DNA of 64,000 nucleotides from JBCBWG01 sp038523925 (lineage in GTDB: Bacteria; Pseudomonadota; Alphaproteobacteria; Rhizobiales; Hyphomicrobiaceae), in NCBI GenBank assembly GCA_038523925.1, contig JBCBIY010000003.1, positions 124,001 through 188,000 on the forward strand, in the 5' to 3' direction. Below the pieces are notes generated by a model. That model was not told the origin of the DNA. It did not search any database and saw only the letters and a list, made by a program, of their open reading frames with translations. Position numbers and translations under genes: made by a program. This document shows positions 16,687-24,822 of the stretch, piece after piece (the stretch's first letter is position 1; every line of letters starts with the position of its first letter).

Positions 16687-19243
16687 GCGATACAGCTCCT
16701 CGATCTCGCGAAGCCGGTCCCGCGCCTCCTCCTCGGCCGTCTCCAGCCGGGCCGCGTTTCCGAAGCTCAGTCACTTCGTTCAAGACGATCACCGAGCCGG
16801 ACCGGTCGCCGTCCGATGTCATGTACGGGCTGACGCGGACAGCCATGATCTCCCCTCGGGTCTCGGCCTCCAATTCGGCCTCGACCGGCGCGCCGCGCTC
16901 GGCGACCGATTCAAGAAGACCGCCGACCGCGCCATCTTCAAACTCCGACCTGATGTGCTCAAACGGACGGCCGATATCTTTGTCGATCACGCGGAAGTAG
17001 CGCTGCGCTTCGGGCGTAAAGCTGCGGATGATGCCTTCCTCGTCGAGGAAGATGATCGCAAGCTTCGTACTGTCGATGAGGTTGCTGAGGTCGGCGTTTA
17101 ACCGGTCGAGTTCCTGCACCTTGTACTTCAGCTCGTCGTTGACAGTCGACAGCTCCTCGTTCGCCGACTGAAGCTCCTCGTTCATCGACATCATTTCTTC
17201 GTTGGAGCTTTTCAGCTCCTCGTTTGATGTCTCGAGTTCTTCAACCGTCGTGCGGACGGTCTGCTGCGCGCTTTCGAGCTGCTCTTCAAGATCATGAACG
17301 CGCGCGACAGAGCCCTGCCCGAGCTCGTCGGCGCGCACCTGCTGCCAGTCGTCGTCGCGGCGCGGGTCGAGGCGGTCCTGAAACACGACAAGGATCGTAT
17401 CGTCAGACAGTCGCTCGGCGATCAGGTAGAGTGACAACTGCTCATCATTGACCATGCCGTCGAACGTGCGTGACATCCGTTCACCGGGCTTCGCCGGCAA
17501 GTTGTTGAGCATGCTCCGCAGCGCGAGTTGGAGGTCGTCGCGGCCAAGGTCGTGCAGGCGGAGGGTCGCCTGTCCCTGCGGGAACTCAAGGAACGTGCCG
17601 GTGCGCTCGGATGAATAGACGATCGTGCCCGTCGTATCGATGACCACATGGGCCGGCGCGTACTTGCGGAGGACCCGGTGCTGATAGGTCGATATCGTCT
17701 CGTTCGGGTCCGGGCGCATGCGATCAGAACGCTCGCGATCGAACAGTTTGTCCTGGACGGGCGACTGAAGCTTTAGCGGCTGGCTCTTGCCGACCTTGCG
17801 CCGGAAGATCGCGTTGCTCGCATCGACGACCTCATAGGCGTCGCGCATGTCGCTCAAGCCTTCGCTCATCCCGAGGAAGAGCGTTCCCTGTGGCTTCAGC
17901 GCGTAGTGGAACGTGCGCATGACCTGCTTTTGCAGTTCCGCATCGAAGTAGATCAGCAGGTTGCGGCAGGACACCATGTCGAGCTTTGAGAACGGCGGGT
18001 CGGCAAGCACGTCATGGTGGGAAAAGCGCACCATATCGCGGATCGATGCCACCACACGGTATCCGTCAGGTGTGACGCTGAAATAGCGCTCGAGCAGGCG
18101 CTCAGGCACTTCATGCGCGATGGTGTCAGGATACTGCGCCGTACGCGCCACGTGCAGCGCGGAGCGATCGACATCGGTGCCAAAAATGTTCACCACTACG
18201 CGCGCGTCGAGCCGCGACATCTCCTCGCGCAAGAGCATGGCGAGCGTGAAAGCTTCCTGCCCCGTGGAGCAGCCCGGCACCCAAATTCGAATAGGCTGGC
18301 CAGCGTTGTCGCGCTCTGCCAGAAGCGGCGTGATGACTTTTGCGCGCATTGCCTGAAAGGCGCTGTCATCGCGAAAGAAGCTGGTGACGTTGATCAGGAG
18401 TTCATTGAACAGGTTGGTGGCTTCCGCGGGGTCGGAAATCAGAACCTGGAGGTAGTCGCGCGGCGACTCGCAGCCGGACACCAGCATGCGCCGGGCAAGG
18501 CGGCGGCGCACGGTCGCCTTTTTGTAGCCGGAGAAGTCGTGACCCGTGCGGTAGCGCACATGTTTCGCGATCCGGGCAATCAGATCTTCGTCGTCTCTGA
18601 GTTCCGGTAGCAGATCGCTTCCGCGCTCAAAGTACTCTGCGATAACCCGCGCCATCTCGCCTGCCGGCAGCACAAGGTCGGCCGCGCCAGTGCTGAACGC
18701 AGAGCTCGGCATGCCATCGTACTTCGCTTCGGATGTATCCTGGACGAAGACGAAGCCGCCTTGCTCTTTGATGCTTTTTGCACCGTTGCTCCCGTCGCTG
18801 CCAGTGCCGCTCAGAATGATCGCAGCCGAGTTCTGCCCCTGCGCGCGGGCGAGACTTTCGAAGAAGCGATCGATTGGCCGGCGCAGACCGCGCGGCTCAT
18901 CAAAGTCATTGAGGTACAGCGTTGCGTCTTTGATCGTGAGCTCAAAACCAGGCGGGATCAGGTAGAGCTTGCCGCTTTCAACCGCCATCCCGTCTGAAAT
19001 CTGCACCACCGGCGTCGACGACCGCTTGCTTAGGAGTTCGGGCAGCAGGCTTTCGGAGGTCGGGTCGAGATGTTGGATCAGAACGTAAGCCGGCTGCTTC
19101 GCCATATCGCCCTTACGGCCCAGCGCTTCGATGCCGCTGATGAGTTCGCGGAACGCCTCAAGCCCGCCTGCAGACGCGCCGACGCCGACCACAGGAAAGG
19201 CGACAGTTCCTGTGTTCGGAACGTCTGGATCAAGTTGCTGCAT
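16526..19243 (-). CDS. CheB-CheR-PAS fusion, N-terminal part of a frameshifted receptor kinase
   Basis: About 905 aa. Order: CheB methylesterase domain at about 12-200 with the active-site Ser in VVGVGASAGGLEAF, His in IQHLDP and Asp in LSGTGSDGSNG; CheR methyltransferase at about 220-490 with LINVTSFFRDDSAF, the SAM-binding WVPGCSTGQEAF, FGTDVDRSAL and VSCRNLLIYFDAELQ; a PAS-like segment; a long coiled coil of repeated EELxSxNEE units; and a second PAS (AIIFLDEEGIIRSFTPEAQRYF). After VTELRK, near residue 830, the frame turns to Gly/Arg/Pro-rich nonsense and ends at 16526, while homology continues in another frame as the PAS-HWE kinase. ATG at 19243 puts the CheB domain at the usual distance from the N-terminus. 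Confidence 0.75.
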   Translation of the reverse strand: MQQLDPDVPNTGTVAFPVVGVGASAGGLEAFRELISGIEALGRKGDMAKQPAYVLIQHLDPTSESLLPELLSKRSSTPVVQISDGMAVESGKLYLIPPGFELTIKDATLYLNDFDEPRGLRRPIDRFFESLARAQGQNSAAIILSGTGSDGSNGAKSIKEQGGFVFVQDTSEAKYDGMPSSAFSTGAADLVLPAGEMARVIAEYFERGSDLLPELRDDEDLIARIAKHVRYRTGHDFSGYKKATVRRRLARRMLVSGCESPRDYLQVLISDPAEATNLFNELLINVTSFFRDDSAFQAMRAKVITPLLAERDNAGQPIRIWVPGCSTGQEAFTLAMLLREEMSRLDARVVVNIFGTDVDRSALHVARTAQYPDTIAHEVPERLLERYFSVTPDGYRVVASIRDMVRFSHHDVLADPPFSKLDMVSCRNLLIYFDAELQKQVMRTFHYALKPQGTLFLGMSEGLSDMRDAYEVVDASNAIFRRKVGKSQPLKLQSPVQDKLFDRERSDRMRPDPNETISTYQHRVLRKYAPAHVVIDTTGTIVYSSERTGTFLEFPQGQATLRLHDLGRDDLQLALRSMLNNLPAKPGERMSRTFDGMVNDEQLSLYLIAERLSDDTILVVFQDRLDPRRDDDWQQVRADELGQGSVARVHDLEEQLESAQQTVRTTVEELETSNEELKSSNEEMMSMNEELQSANEELSTVNDELKYKVQELDRLNADLSNLIDSTKLAIIFLDEEGIIRSFTPEAQRYFRVIDKDIGRPFEHIRSEFEDGAVGGLLESVAERGAPVEAELEAETRGEIMAVRVSPYMTSDGDRSGSVIVLNEVTELRKRGPAGDGRGGGAGPASRDRGAVSREPAGDGLDGPRIQVRARQLRARQDQRHSCRGPSGPNGHGDRARSWSDGRQAD

Positions 19244-19365
19244 CTGGTGTCGCGCGTCGTGGGTTGGATTGAGGCTTTGGAACGTCCATGCGATCCAAAC
19301 CATGAGGGCAAGCCTACCGCGACTGGGATCACGCGTCGCTAAATTAGTTTGAAGCGATGGGAAAT

Positions 19366-19660
19366 GTCAGCGATCCCAATTCGCAGGATCAACGAAATCA
19401 CGCGTGGGAGTTCAGTGCCGCAAAGCGTCGCCGACGCACTTAAACCAGATCATCCATTGGTTCTCGTAAACCGCGCCTATAAAGAGGCGATTGGATACGG
19501 CCTGCGTAAAACAATTGGAATGAATTGTTGGTTTGCGCAAAGCGGCGTTGATCATGCTCCGCAACGCGCTGAATGGCCAGAGCGGGACGCGATGCGTGTT
19601 TGCAACAAGCGGTCGGACGGTTGTTGAAGGAGCCGTCGCGGTTCTGCCTGCCCGGCGCAT
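19366..19660 (+). pseudogene. Decayed LOV/PAS domain fragment
   Basis: From the ATG at 19366 the frame reads, after a short lead, DHPLVLVNRAYKEAIGYGLRKTIGMNCWFAQ, which resembles the LOV photosensor core (D-x-P-x-x-x-V-N-x-A-F, T-G-Y, G-R-N-C-R-F-L-Q), including the Cys that forms the flavin adduct. The frame then loses similarity. A neighbouring frame from about 19556 continues with LRNALNGQSGT and ends with a V-x-G-A-V-A-V-L-P strand, as expected for the rest of a LOV domain. So the domain appears to be broken by a frameshift and to lack any output domain. It is divergent from the broken CheB-CheR-HWE kinase gene. Similarity was judged by eye only. Confidence 0.45.
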
Positions 19661-19735
19661 CCAAAGCGTCTTCCCACCGCGACGCGGGTCTCGCGTCATA
19701 GGGACCCGCGCGAGATGCCTATCTGCACCCCGGAG

Positions 19736-19769
19736 CCGGTCCGACGTGGCAAAAGCCTCATCGGACCGG
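19736..19769 (-). terminator. Long hairpin just after pnp
   Basis: On the minus strand, nine bases after the pnp stop, CCGGTCCGA (from 19769) pairs with TCGGACCGG (to 19736), and inside the loop GGC-TTTT-GCC forms a second short stem. No U-run follows, so it may be a Rho-assisted end or a 3' stabilising hairpin. A second dyad, CGCGGGTC/GACCCGCG at 19683-19710, lies further downstream. Confidence 0.5.
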
Positions 19770-19777
19770 GGTTGCCC

Positions 19778-21973
19778 TTAGTCGTCGCGCGAGCGGCGAC
19801 GGCCGCCGCCACCACGGCCGCGGCGTTCGCCGCCACCGCCGCCGCGATCTTCTTCTTCGCCTTCGGCGCGCGGGATCTCTTCGCCTGTGTCCTGGTTCAC
19901 GATTTTCATGGACAGGCGCACCTTGCCGCGATCGTCAAAGCCCAGAAGCTTCACGAAGACCTCCTGGCCTTCCTTGACGACGTCGCTCGGGTGATCGGGG
20001 CGCATCTCGGAGGTGAGCTGCGAGATATGGACGAGACCGTCCTTCGAGCCGAAGAAGTTCACGAAGGCACCGAAGTCCATCAGCTTGACGACCTTGCCCT
20101 TGTAGACAACGCCGACTTCCGGCTCTTGCGTGATCTCCTTAATCCGGCGCATCGCCTCTTCGATCGACTCGCGCTTGGCGGCGGCAATCTGGACCGTGCC
20201 GTCATCTTCGATGTCGACCTTCGCGCCGGATTCCGCGACGATCTCGCGGATCACGGAGCCGCCCGAGCCGATCACTTCGCGGATTTTGTCGGTCGGAATC
20301 TTGATCGTCTCGATGCGCGGGGCATGCTCGCCAAGCTCCGTGCGGGCTTCGCCAAGCGCCTTCGACATCTCATCAAGGATGTGCAGCCGGCCGGACTTTG
20401 CCTGCTCGAGGGCGATCTTCATGATCTCCTCGGTGATGCCGGTGATCTTAATGTCCATCTGCAGCGACGTGATGCCTTCAGACGACCCCGCGACCTTGAA
20501 GTCCATGTCGCCGAGGTGGTCCTCATCGCCGATGATGTCGGAGAGGACGGCAAAGTCGTTGCCTTCCTTGATCAGGCCCATCGCAATACCGGCGACCGGG
20601 GTCTTGAGCGGCACGCCCGCATCCATCAGCGCGAGCGACGTCCCACACACCGTCGCCATCGACGACGATCCGTTCGACTCCGTGATCTCGGAGACGACAC
20701 GCAGCGTGTAAGGGAACTCTTCGGCCGATGGGATCAGCGGGTGGACGGCGCGCCATGCGAGCTTTCCGTGACCGATTTCGCGGCGTCCTGGCGAGCCGAC
20801 ACGGCCTGTTTCACCGACTGAGAATGGCGGGAAGTTGTAGTGCAGCAGGAAGCGTTCTTTGCGCGTCCCTTCGAGGCCGTCGATGAACTGCTCATCGTCG
20901 CCCGTGCCAAGCGTTGCAACGCAGATCGACTGCGTCTCGCCGCGCGTGAACACAGCCGAACCGTGTGTGCGCGGCAGGACGCCGGCCTGCGCGAGGATCG
21001 GCCGGACCGTCTTCAGGTCGCGCCCGTCAATGCGCTGACCGGTCGAGACGACCGTGCCGCGCATGATGTCCATTTCGACGGCCTTGAAGCTGTCGTCGAG
21101 GAGGACGGACTCGGTGTTGTCGTCTTCCGGGATCGCGATATTGGCGGCCACCTTCTCGCGGGCGGCTGCAACCATGTCGTTGCGCTTCTGCTTCTCGGGC
21201 GTCTTGAACGCTTCGCGCAGATCGTCACCGACGAGCGACGCGATCTGGTCTTTGTACTTCTTCTCCGGCGGCTGGAAGTCCCACGGCTCTTTCGCGGCAC
21301 CTTCGGCGAGCTGGATGATCGCGTCGAGCACCGGCTGAAAGTGCTTGTGGCCGTACATCACCGCATCGAGCATCTGCATTTCCGGCAGCTCGTGCGCTTC
21401 TGATTCCACCATCATCACGGCGTCGCGGGTGCCGGCTACAACAAGGTCGAGCTTCGTCTCGTCCATCTCGTCATGCATCGGGTTCAGGACGAACTCACCG
21501 TTGATCAAACCAACGCGGGCGGCTGCGATCGGGCCGAGGAACGGCACGCCGGACAATGTCAGCGCCGCGCTCGCCGCGATCATCGCTACGACGTCCGGAT
21601 CGTTCTCGTTGTCATACGAGAGCACGTTGATGATGACCTGGACTTCGTTCTTGAAGCCTTCGACGAAGAGCGGCCGGATCGGCCGGTCGATCAGGCGCGA
21701 GGTCAGCGTTTCCTTTTCAGTCGGGCGGCCTTCGCGCTTGAAAAACCCGCCGGGGATCTTGCCGGCGGCGTACGTCTTTTCTTGGTAGTTCACGGTCAGC
21801 GGGAAAAAGTTCATGCCCGGCTTGACGCTCTTGGCTGCGACGACGGTCGCGAGCACGCTCGTCTCGCCATATTGGGCCATAACGGCACCGTCGGCCTGGC
21901 GAGCGATCTGCCCGGTCTCGAGCTTGAGAAGGCGTCCGCCCCAGTCGATTTCCACGCGATGAATATCAAACAT
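19778..21973 (-). CDS. pnp: Polyribonucleotide nucleotidyltransferase (PNPase)
   Basis: Phosphorolytic 3'-5' exoribonuclease of 731 aa, a degradosome enzyme. The architecture is standard: first RNase PH domain (VEIDWGGRLLKLETGQIARQADGAVMAQYGET), helical linker, second RNase PH domain (RTHGSAVFTRGETQSICVATLGTGDDEQFIDGL, GRREIGHGKLAWRAVHPLIP), KH domain with GSGGSVIREIVAESGAKVDIEDDG, and S1 domain (VGVVYKGKVVKLMDFGAFVNFFGSKDGLVHISQL). The C-terminus is a Gly/Arg-rich tail of about 20 residues. The ATG at 21973 gives the canonical MFDIHRVEIDWGG start. It follows rpsO, with a leader that can form alternative hairpins. Confidence 0.97.
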   Translation of the reverse strand: MFDIHRVEIDWGGRLLKLETGQIARQADGAVMAQYGETSVLATVVAAKSVKPGMNFFPLTVNYQEKTYAAGKIPGGFFKREGRPTEKETLTSRLIDRPIRPLFVEGFKNEVQVIINVLSYDNENDPDVVAMIAASAALTLSGVPFLGPIAAARVGLINGEFVLNPMHDEMDETKLDLVVAGTRDAVMMVESEAHELPEMQMLDAVMYGHKHFQPVLDAIIQLAEGAAKEPWDFQPPEKKYKDQIASLVGDDLREAFKTPEKQKRNDMVAAAREKVAANIAIPEDDNTESVLLDDSFKAVEMDIMRGTVVSTGQRIDGRDLKTVRPILAQAGVLPRTHGSAVFTRGETQSICVATLGTGDDEQFIDGLEGTRKERFLLHYNFPPFSVGETGRVGSPGRREIGHGKLAWRAVHPLIPSAEEFPYTLRVVSEITESNGSSSMATVCGTSLALMDAGVPLKTPVAGIAMGLIKEGNDFAVLSDIIGDEDHLGDMDFKVAGSSEGITSLQMDIKITGITEEIMKIALEQAKSGRLHILDEMSKALGEARTELGEHAPRIETIKIPTDKIREVIGSGGSVIREIVAESGAKVDIEDDGTVQIAAAKRESIEEAMRRIKEITQEPEVGVVYKGKVVKLMDFGAFVNFFGSKDGLVHISQLTSEMRPDHPSDVVKEGQEVFVKLLGFDDRGKVRLSMKIVNQDTGEEIPRAEGEEEDRGGGGGERRGRGGGGRRRSRDD

Positions 21974-22032
21974 CTTCGGTCTTTCTGTTCGTACGTACGG
22001 AGGTCGGGCCGGCCTCCCCTTGAGGCCGCGTG

Positions 22033-22081
22033 CCCGCAATGTGCGGGTCTGGCTTGTCTGTCCCGCACGCTTTGAGTGCGG
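22033..22081 (-). promoter_or_regulatory. Alternating complementary repeats in the pnp leader
   Basis: Between rpsO and pnp the block CCCGCA (22033-22038), TGCGGG (22042-22047), CCCGCA (22062-22067) and TGCGG (22077-22081) allows either two adjacent hairpins or one hairpin joining the middle two copies. In E. coli the pnp leader hairpin is cut by RNase III and mediates autoregulation; a similar role here is inference. Confidence 0.4.
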
Positions 22082-22149
22082 TTGCCGGCATCGTCGGCCC
22101 GAACGGATCGGTGTCGCGCGACGCTTGAGCTTAAGTGTCCAGACCAAAG

Positions 22150-22164
22150 CGCTCCGCCGGAGCG
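22150..22164 (-). terminator. Short hairpin after rpsO
   Basis: Twelve bases after the rpsO stop, CGCTCC-GGC-GGAGCG forms a six-base-pair stem followed by CTTTGG. It resembles a weak intrinsic terminator, as found between rpsO and pnp in other bacteria. Confidence 0.35.
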
Positions 22165-22176
22165 GAGCTTAAGGGC

Positions 22177-22446
22177 CTATCGGCGAATGCCGAGGCGGCC
22201 GATGATCGACTGATATCGCTTGGCGTCTTTCGCCTTGACGTAGTCGAGCAACTGGCGGCGCTGGCTCACCATCTTCAGGAGGCCGCGGCGCGAGTGGTTA
22301 TCTTTCTTGTGAGACTTGAAGTGCTCGGTCAGGTTCGTGATCCGTTCAGTCAGGATCGCGATCTGCACTTCCGGCGAACCGGTGTCGCCCTGGGCGCTGC
22401 CGTACTCTTTAACAAGCTCACTCTTACGATCAGTCGTAATCGACAT
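22177..22446 (-). CDS. rpsO: 30S ribosomal protein S15
   Basis: Complete S15 of 89 aa, which binds 16S rRNA in the central domain early in 30S assembly. The sequence is canonical: ITTDRKSELVKEY, GDTGSPEVQIAILTERI, LTEHFKSHKKDNHSRRGLL, VSQRRQLLDYVK and the end YQSIIGRLGIRR. ATG at 22446 is the usual start. It lies between truB and pnp, the common order. The roughly 200 bases before it hold GC-rich inverted sequences that could serve S15 autoregulation, though I could not settle a structure. Confidence 0.97.
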   Translation of the reverse strand: MSITTDRKSELVKEYGSAQGDTGSPEVQIAILTERITNLTEHFKSHKKDNHSRRGLLKMVSQRRQLLDYVKAKDAKRYQSIIGRLGIRR

Positions 22447-22643
22447 CGTGTAGGTCCTTCTGTCGGTGTAAGAAAGCCGGGGCCAGCGCCGCGCGGCGGG
22501 TGCGCCAGGAGCCGGGATGTCGTCCAGCAGAAGGCGCGATCGGTGGCGCGCGCGCCATCGAAGTGGGCGGTATACCGGCGCAGTCCTCAAAAGGCGAGAA
22601 CAATCTTGGGCCATTGGCGCCAGCTTCGGCGGCCACCGGCGCG

Positions 22644-23567
22644 TCAGCCCGTCGCGGCGGGGGCGTTGAAGACGCGGTTCGGCACGAACGCGCCCTGGCT
22701 GATCTCTCCGAGCGCGACGAGCTCGCCCTTGAGCGTTGCATAAGCGGCGTCCGCCGACACCGGCGCGTCGCGACCGCGCAGGATCACTGCCTGGCCGCGG
22801 CGGATGCGGCCGACGTCATTTGCCGTCATTGCGATCTCAGCAAGCTCTTCAAGCGCGGCCGCCATCGGCAGCAGGACCTCAAGTGCGGTGCCGGCGTCCG
22901 CACGCGCTTCGAGGTCACTGAGCGTTACCGCGCCTGCCACGTCAAATGCACCAACCCGCGTGCGGCGCAGTTGCGTGACATGACCATAGCAGCCGAGCGC
23001 TACGCCAAGATCGCGGGCGATGGCGCGGACGTAAGTGCCCTTGCCGCAAGCGGCTTCGAGGATCGTATGGTCGTCGTCGGGCTGGTCGACGACCCGGAGC
23101 GCGTGGATCGTGACGGGCCGTGCCGCGAGCTCAACATCAGCGCCATCGCGCGCCAGATCGTAGGCCCGCTGCCCGTCAATCTTGATCGCCGAGAACTTTG
23201 GCGGGACCTGCTCAATCTCGCCGGTGAACGCTTCGAGGCGGGCTTCGACCTCCGCGATGGTCGGGCGCCGCTCACTCGTCGCAATCACCTCACCTTCGCT
23301 ATCGTCGGTCGTTGTGGCTGCGCCCCAGCGAATGGTGAACGCGTAACCCTTCGTGCCATCGACGGCGTAGTTGATCGTCTTGGTCGCCTCGCCGAACGCG
23401 ATCGGCAACAGGCCGGTCGCCAGCGGATCGAGCGTGCCGGCATGGCCGGCTTTGCGCGCATCAAACAGGCGGCGCACGACATTGACCACGTGTGTCGACG
23501 TCATCCCGGTTGGCTTGTCGAGAACAAGCCAACCGTTGACCACTTTGCCCTTGCGGCGTCGTGCCAT
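22644..23567 (-). CDS. truB: tRNA pseudouridine-55 synthase
   Basis: Makes pseudouridine-55 in the T loop of tRNAs; 307 aa. The catalytic Asp is in HAGTLDPLATGLLPIAFGEATK; other TruB landmarks are GWLVLDKPTGMTSTHVVN, the KGYAFTIRWG segment and PPKFSAIKIDGQRAYDLAR. The C-terminal PUA-like part includes GRIRRGQAVILRG. The ATG at 23567 is clear. It lies between rbfA and rpsO in the nusA-infB operon, with 55 bases from the rbfA stop. Confidence 0.96.
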   Translation of the reverse strand: MARRRKGKVVNGWLVLDKPTGMTSTHVVNVVRRLFDARKAGHAGTLDPLATGLLPIAFGEATKTINYAVDGTKGYAFTIRWGAATTTDDSEGEVIATSERRPTIAEVEARLEAFTGEIEQVPPKFSAIKIDGQRAYDLARDGADVELAARPVTIHALRVVDQPDDDHTILEAACGKGTYVRAIARDLGVALGCYGHVTQLRRTRVGAFDVAGAVTLSDLEARADAGTALEVLLPMAAALEELAEIAMTANDVGRIRRGQAVILRGRDAPVSADAAYATLKGELVALGEISQGAFVPNRVFNAPAATG

Positions 23568-23622
23568 ATCCCAAAATCCGCGTCTGAGTGCTCATCCGGG
23601 GCCAGCGCCGCCAGCCAAACCG

Positions 23623-24042
23623 TTAATCCCGCTCGGTATCGCGGCGAACGTCCGGTCGCGCAAGCAGGGCGTTGATTTTTCCGGCTTCGTCGAATGAGTG
23701 ATCGGCCTTGAAATCGAGCCGCGGTGCGTTTCTGAGATCGACCGCGCGGGCGATCTCGCCGCGGATATAGCGCGCGTTGCGCTTGAGCGCGGCGACCACA
23801 CCGGCGTCATCCGAGCCGCCAAGCGAAACGACGAAAACGGTCGCATTGCGCAAGTCAGGCGACATGCGGACTTCCGGCACCGTGATCACGCGGGCTTCCA
23901 AGTCAGGATCGTGGACCGCACCGCGCGACAAGAGATCCGCCACGGCATGGCGGACAAGCTCGCCGACACGGAGCTGGCGCTGCGACGGGGTCTGGCCTTC
24001 ACGGGTTTTCGGCTGGCGCGACAGTGGCGTTCTCCTCGACAT
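23623..24042 (-). CDS. rbfA: 30S ribosome-binding factor A
   Basis: KH-like ribosome maturation factor of 139 aa that helps process the 5' end of 16S rRNA. Typical features are the start SQRQLRVGELVRHAVADLLSRG, ITVPEVRMSPDLRNATVFVVSLG and the end LDFKADHSFDEAGKINALL. ATG at 24042 is preferred. Its first 44 bases overlap the end of the upstream YcxB-like gene, an uncommon arrangement since rbfA usually follows infB directly. Confidence 0.94.
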   Translation of the reverse strand: MSRRTPLSRQPKTREGQTPSQRQLRVGELVRHAVADLLSRGAVHDPDLEARVITVPEVRMSPDLRNATVFVVSLGGSDDAGVVAALKRNARYIRGEIARAVDLRNAPRLDFKADHSFDEAGKINALLARPDVRRDTERD

Positions 24043-24544
24043 AGGCGCGGAACCGGGCCGCGTCGCCAGGGTCCTCGAATGCGCGATCCGGAACGTAGAA
24101 CGGATGGCGCATGCGAAACCAGATGACAACGCCATCCCGAAAGCGGTCCAAGCCAGTTATTCCGGACCACTCGACATGGCTGCTGATGGCGGCATGCGCA
24201 ACCCGCAAGCCGTCTTGACCAAGCGCGATCGCGACGTCGGCGCCGTCGACCTGATGCTTTGCGTAAGCGCGCCGGCGCACGTACGGGATGATCACGAACT
24301 CCAGGGCGAGCACGACGATGGCGCCGCCGATAAGCAGAGCGCCAAACACGGAGCCGGCAACCTGAAGAAACAGCCCCATGAGAAAGATAACGGCGGTCAG
24401 GACCCAATGAATCCAGCGCGGCCGGCGCCATCGCGGCTTGCGCAGCACGTGTGCGTCCGCGGTCGCGAGATAGTCGGCGTAGCTCAATTGGTAGCGCGCC
24501 GTGATGGCAGCGGACGGCGCGGGCGTCTCGGCGTGTTGCGCCAT
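23999..24544 (-). CDS. YcxB-like membrane protein
   Basis: A 181-aa protein with two adjacent hydrophobic helices (IHWVLTAVIFLMGLFLQVAGSVFGALLIGGAIVVLALEFVIIP) followed by a basic RRRAYAKHQ and a soluble C-terminal domain with VEWSGITGLDRFRDGVVIWFRMRHPFYVPDRAF. That W-x-x-I-x-x-I...F-Y-I/V-P-x-R-A-F pattern is characteristic of the YcxB family, whose function is unknown. It is inserted between infB and rbfA and overlaps rbfA by 44 bases. Confidence 0.75.
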   Translation of the reverse strand: MAQHAETPAPSAAITARYQLSYADYLATADAHVLRKPRWRRPRWIHWVLTAVIFLMGLFLQVAGSVFGALLIGGAIVVLALEFVIIPYVRRRAYAKHQVDGADVAIALGQDGLRVAHAAISSHVEWSGITGLDRFRDGVVIWFRMRHPFYVPDRAFEDPGDAARFRAYVEENATVAPAENP

Positions 24545-24548
24545 CGGC

Positions 24549-24734
24549 TTAGCTCAGCGGTGCGTGGCGACCGAGGTTGGCCACGACATCCGGTTTGGAC
24601 TTGAAGCCGGCGATGGCTGATGTGCCAACGCCGATCTCGCGGACGGCCATGGCCACCGCGGCTGAGGCGCTGTCGGGAGGGCCGCCGACAAAGTCAGCGA
24701 CGGCACAGTCCGTTTTCTGGGGTGCATCCTGCAT
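24549..24734 (-). CDS. Possible small protein, 61 aa, unknown
   Basis: A short frame between infB and the YcxB-like gene, ending four bases before the latter. The residues (DAPQKTDCAVADFVGGPPDS, then AAVAMAVREIGVGTSAIAG) are protein-like rather than Arg-rich, but there is no clear ribosome binding site and no family I recognise. It could be a chance frame in an intergenic gap. Confidence 0.25.
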   Translation of the reverse strand: MQDAPQKTDCAVADFVGGPPDSASAAVAMAVREIGVGTSAIAGFKSKPDVVANLGRHAPLS

Positions 24735-24782
24735 GGGCCGCGCGGCGCCTTGTTTCGATCGGCGGTAGAGCGACAGGCCGAG

Positions 24783-24819
24783 CGCTTTCGGGTCCGGCGA
24801 TCGTGCCGGACCCGAGAGC
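24783..24819 (-). terminator. Strong hairpin after infB
   Basis: Three bases after the infB stop, a stem of fifteen base pairs (one G-U) closes on a six-base loop; its core pairs GGGTCCGGC with GCCGGACCC. No U-run follows on the minus strand, so it may be a stabilising or Rho-related structure rather than an intrinsic terminator. Confidence 0.5.
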
Positions 24820-24822
24820 TGT

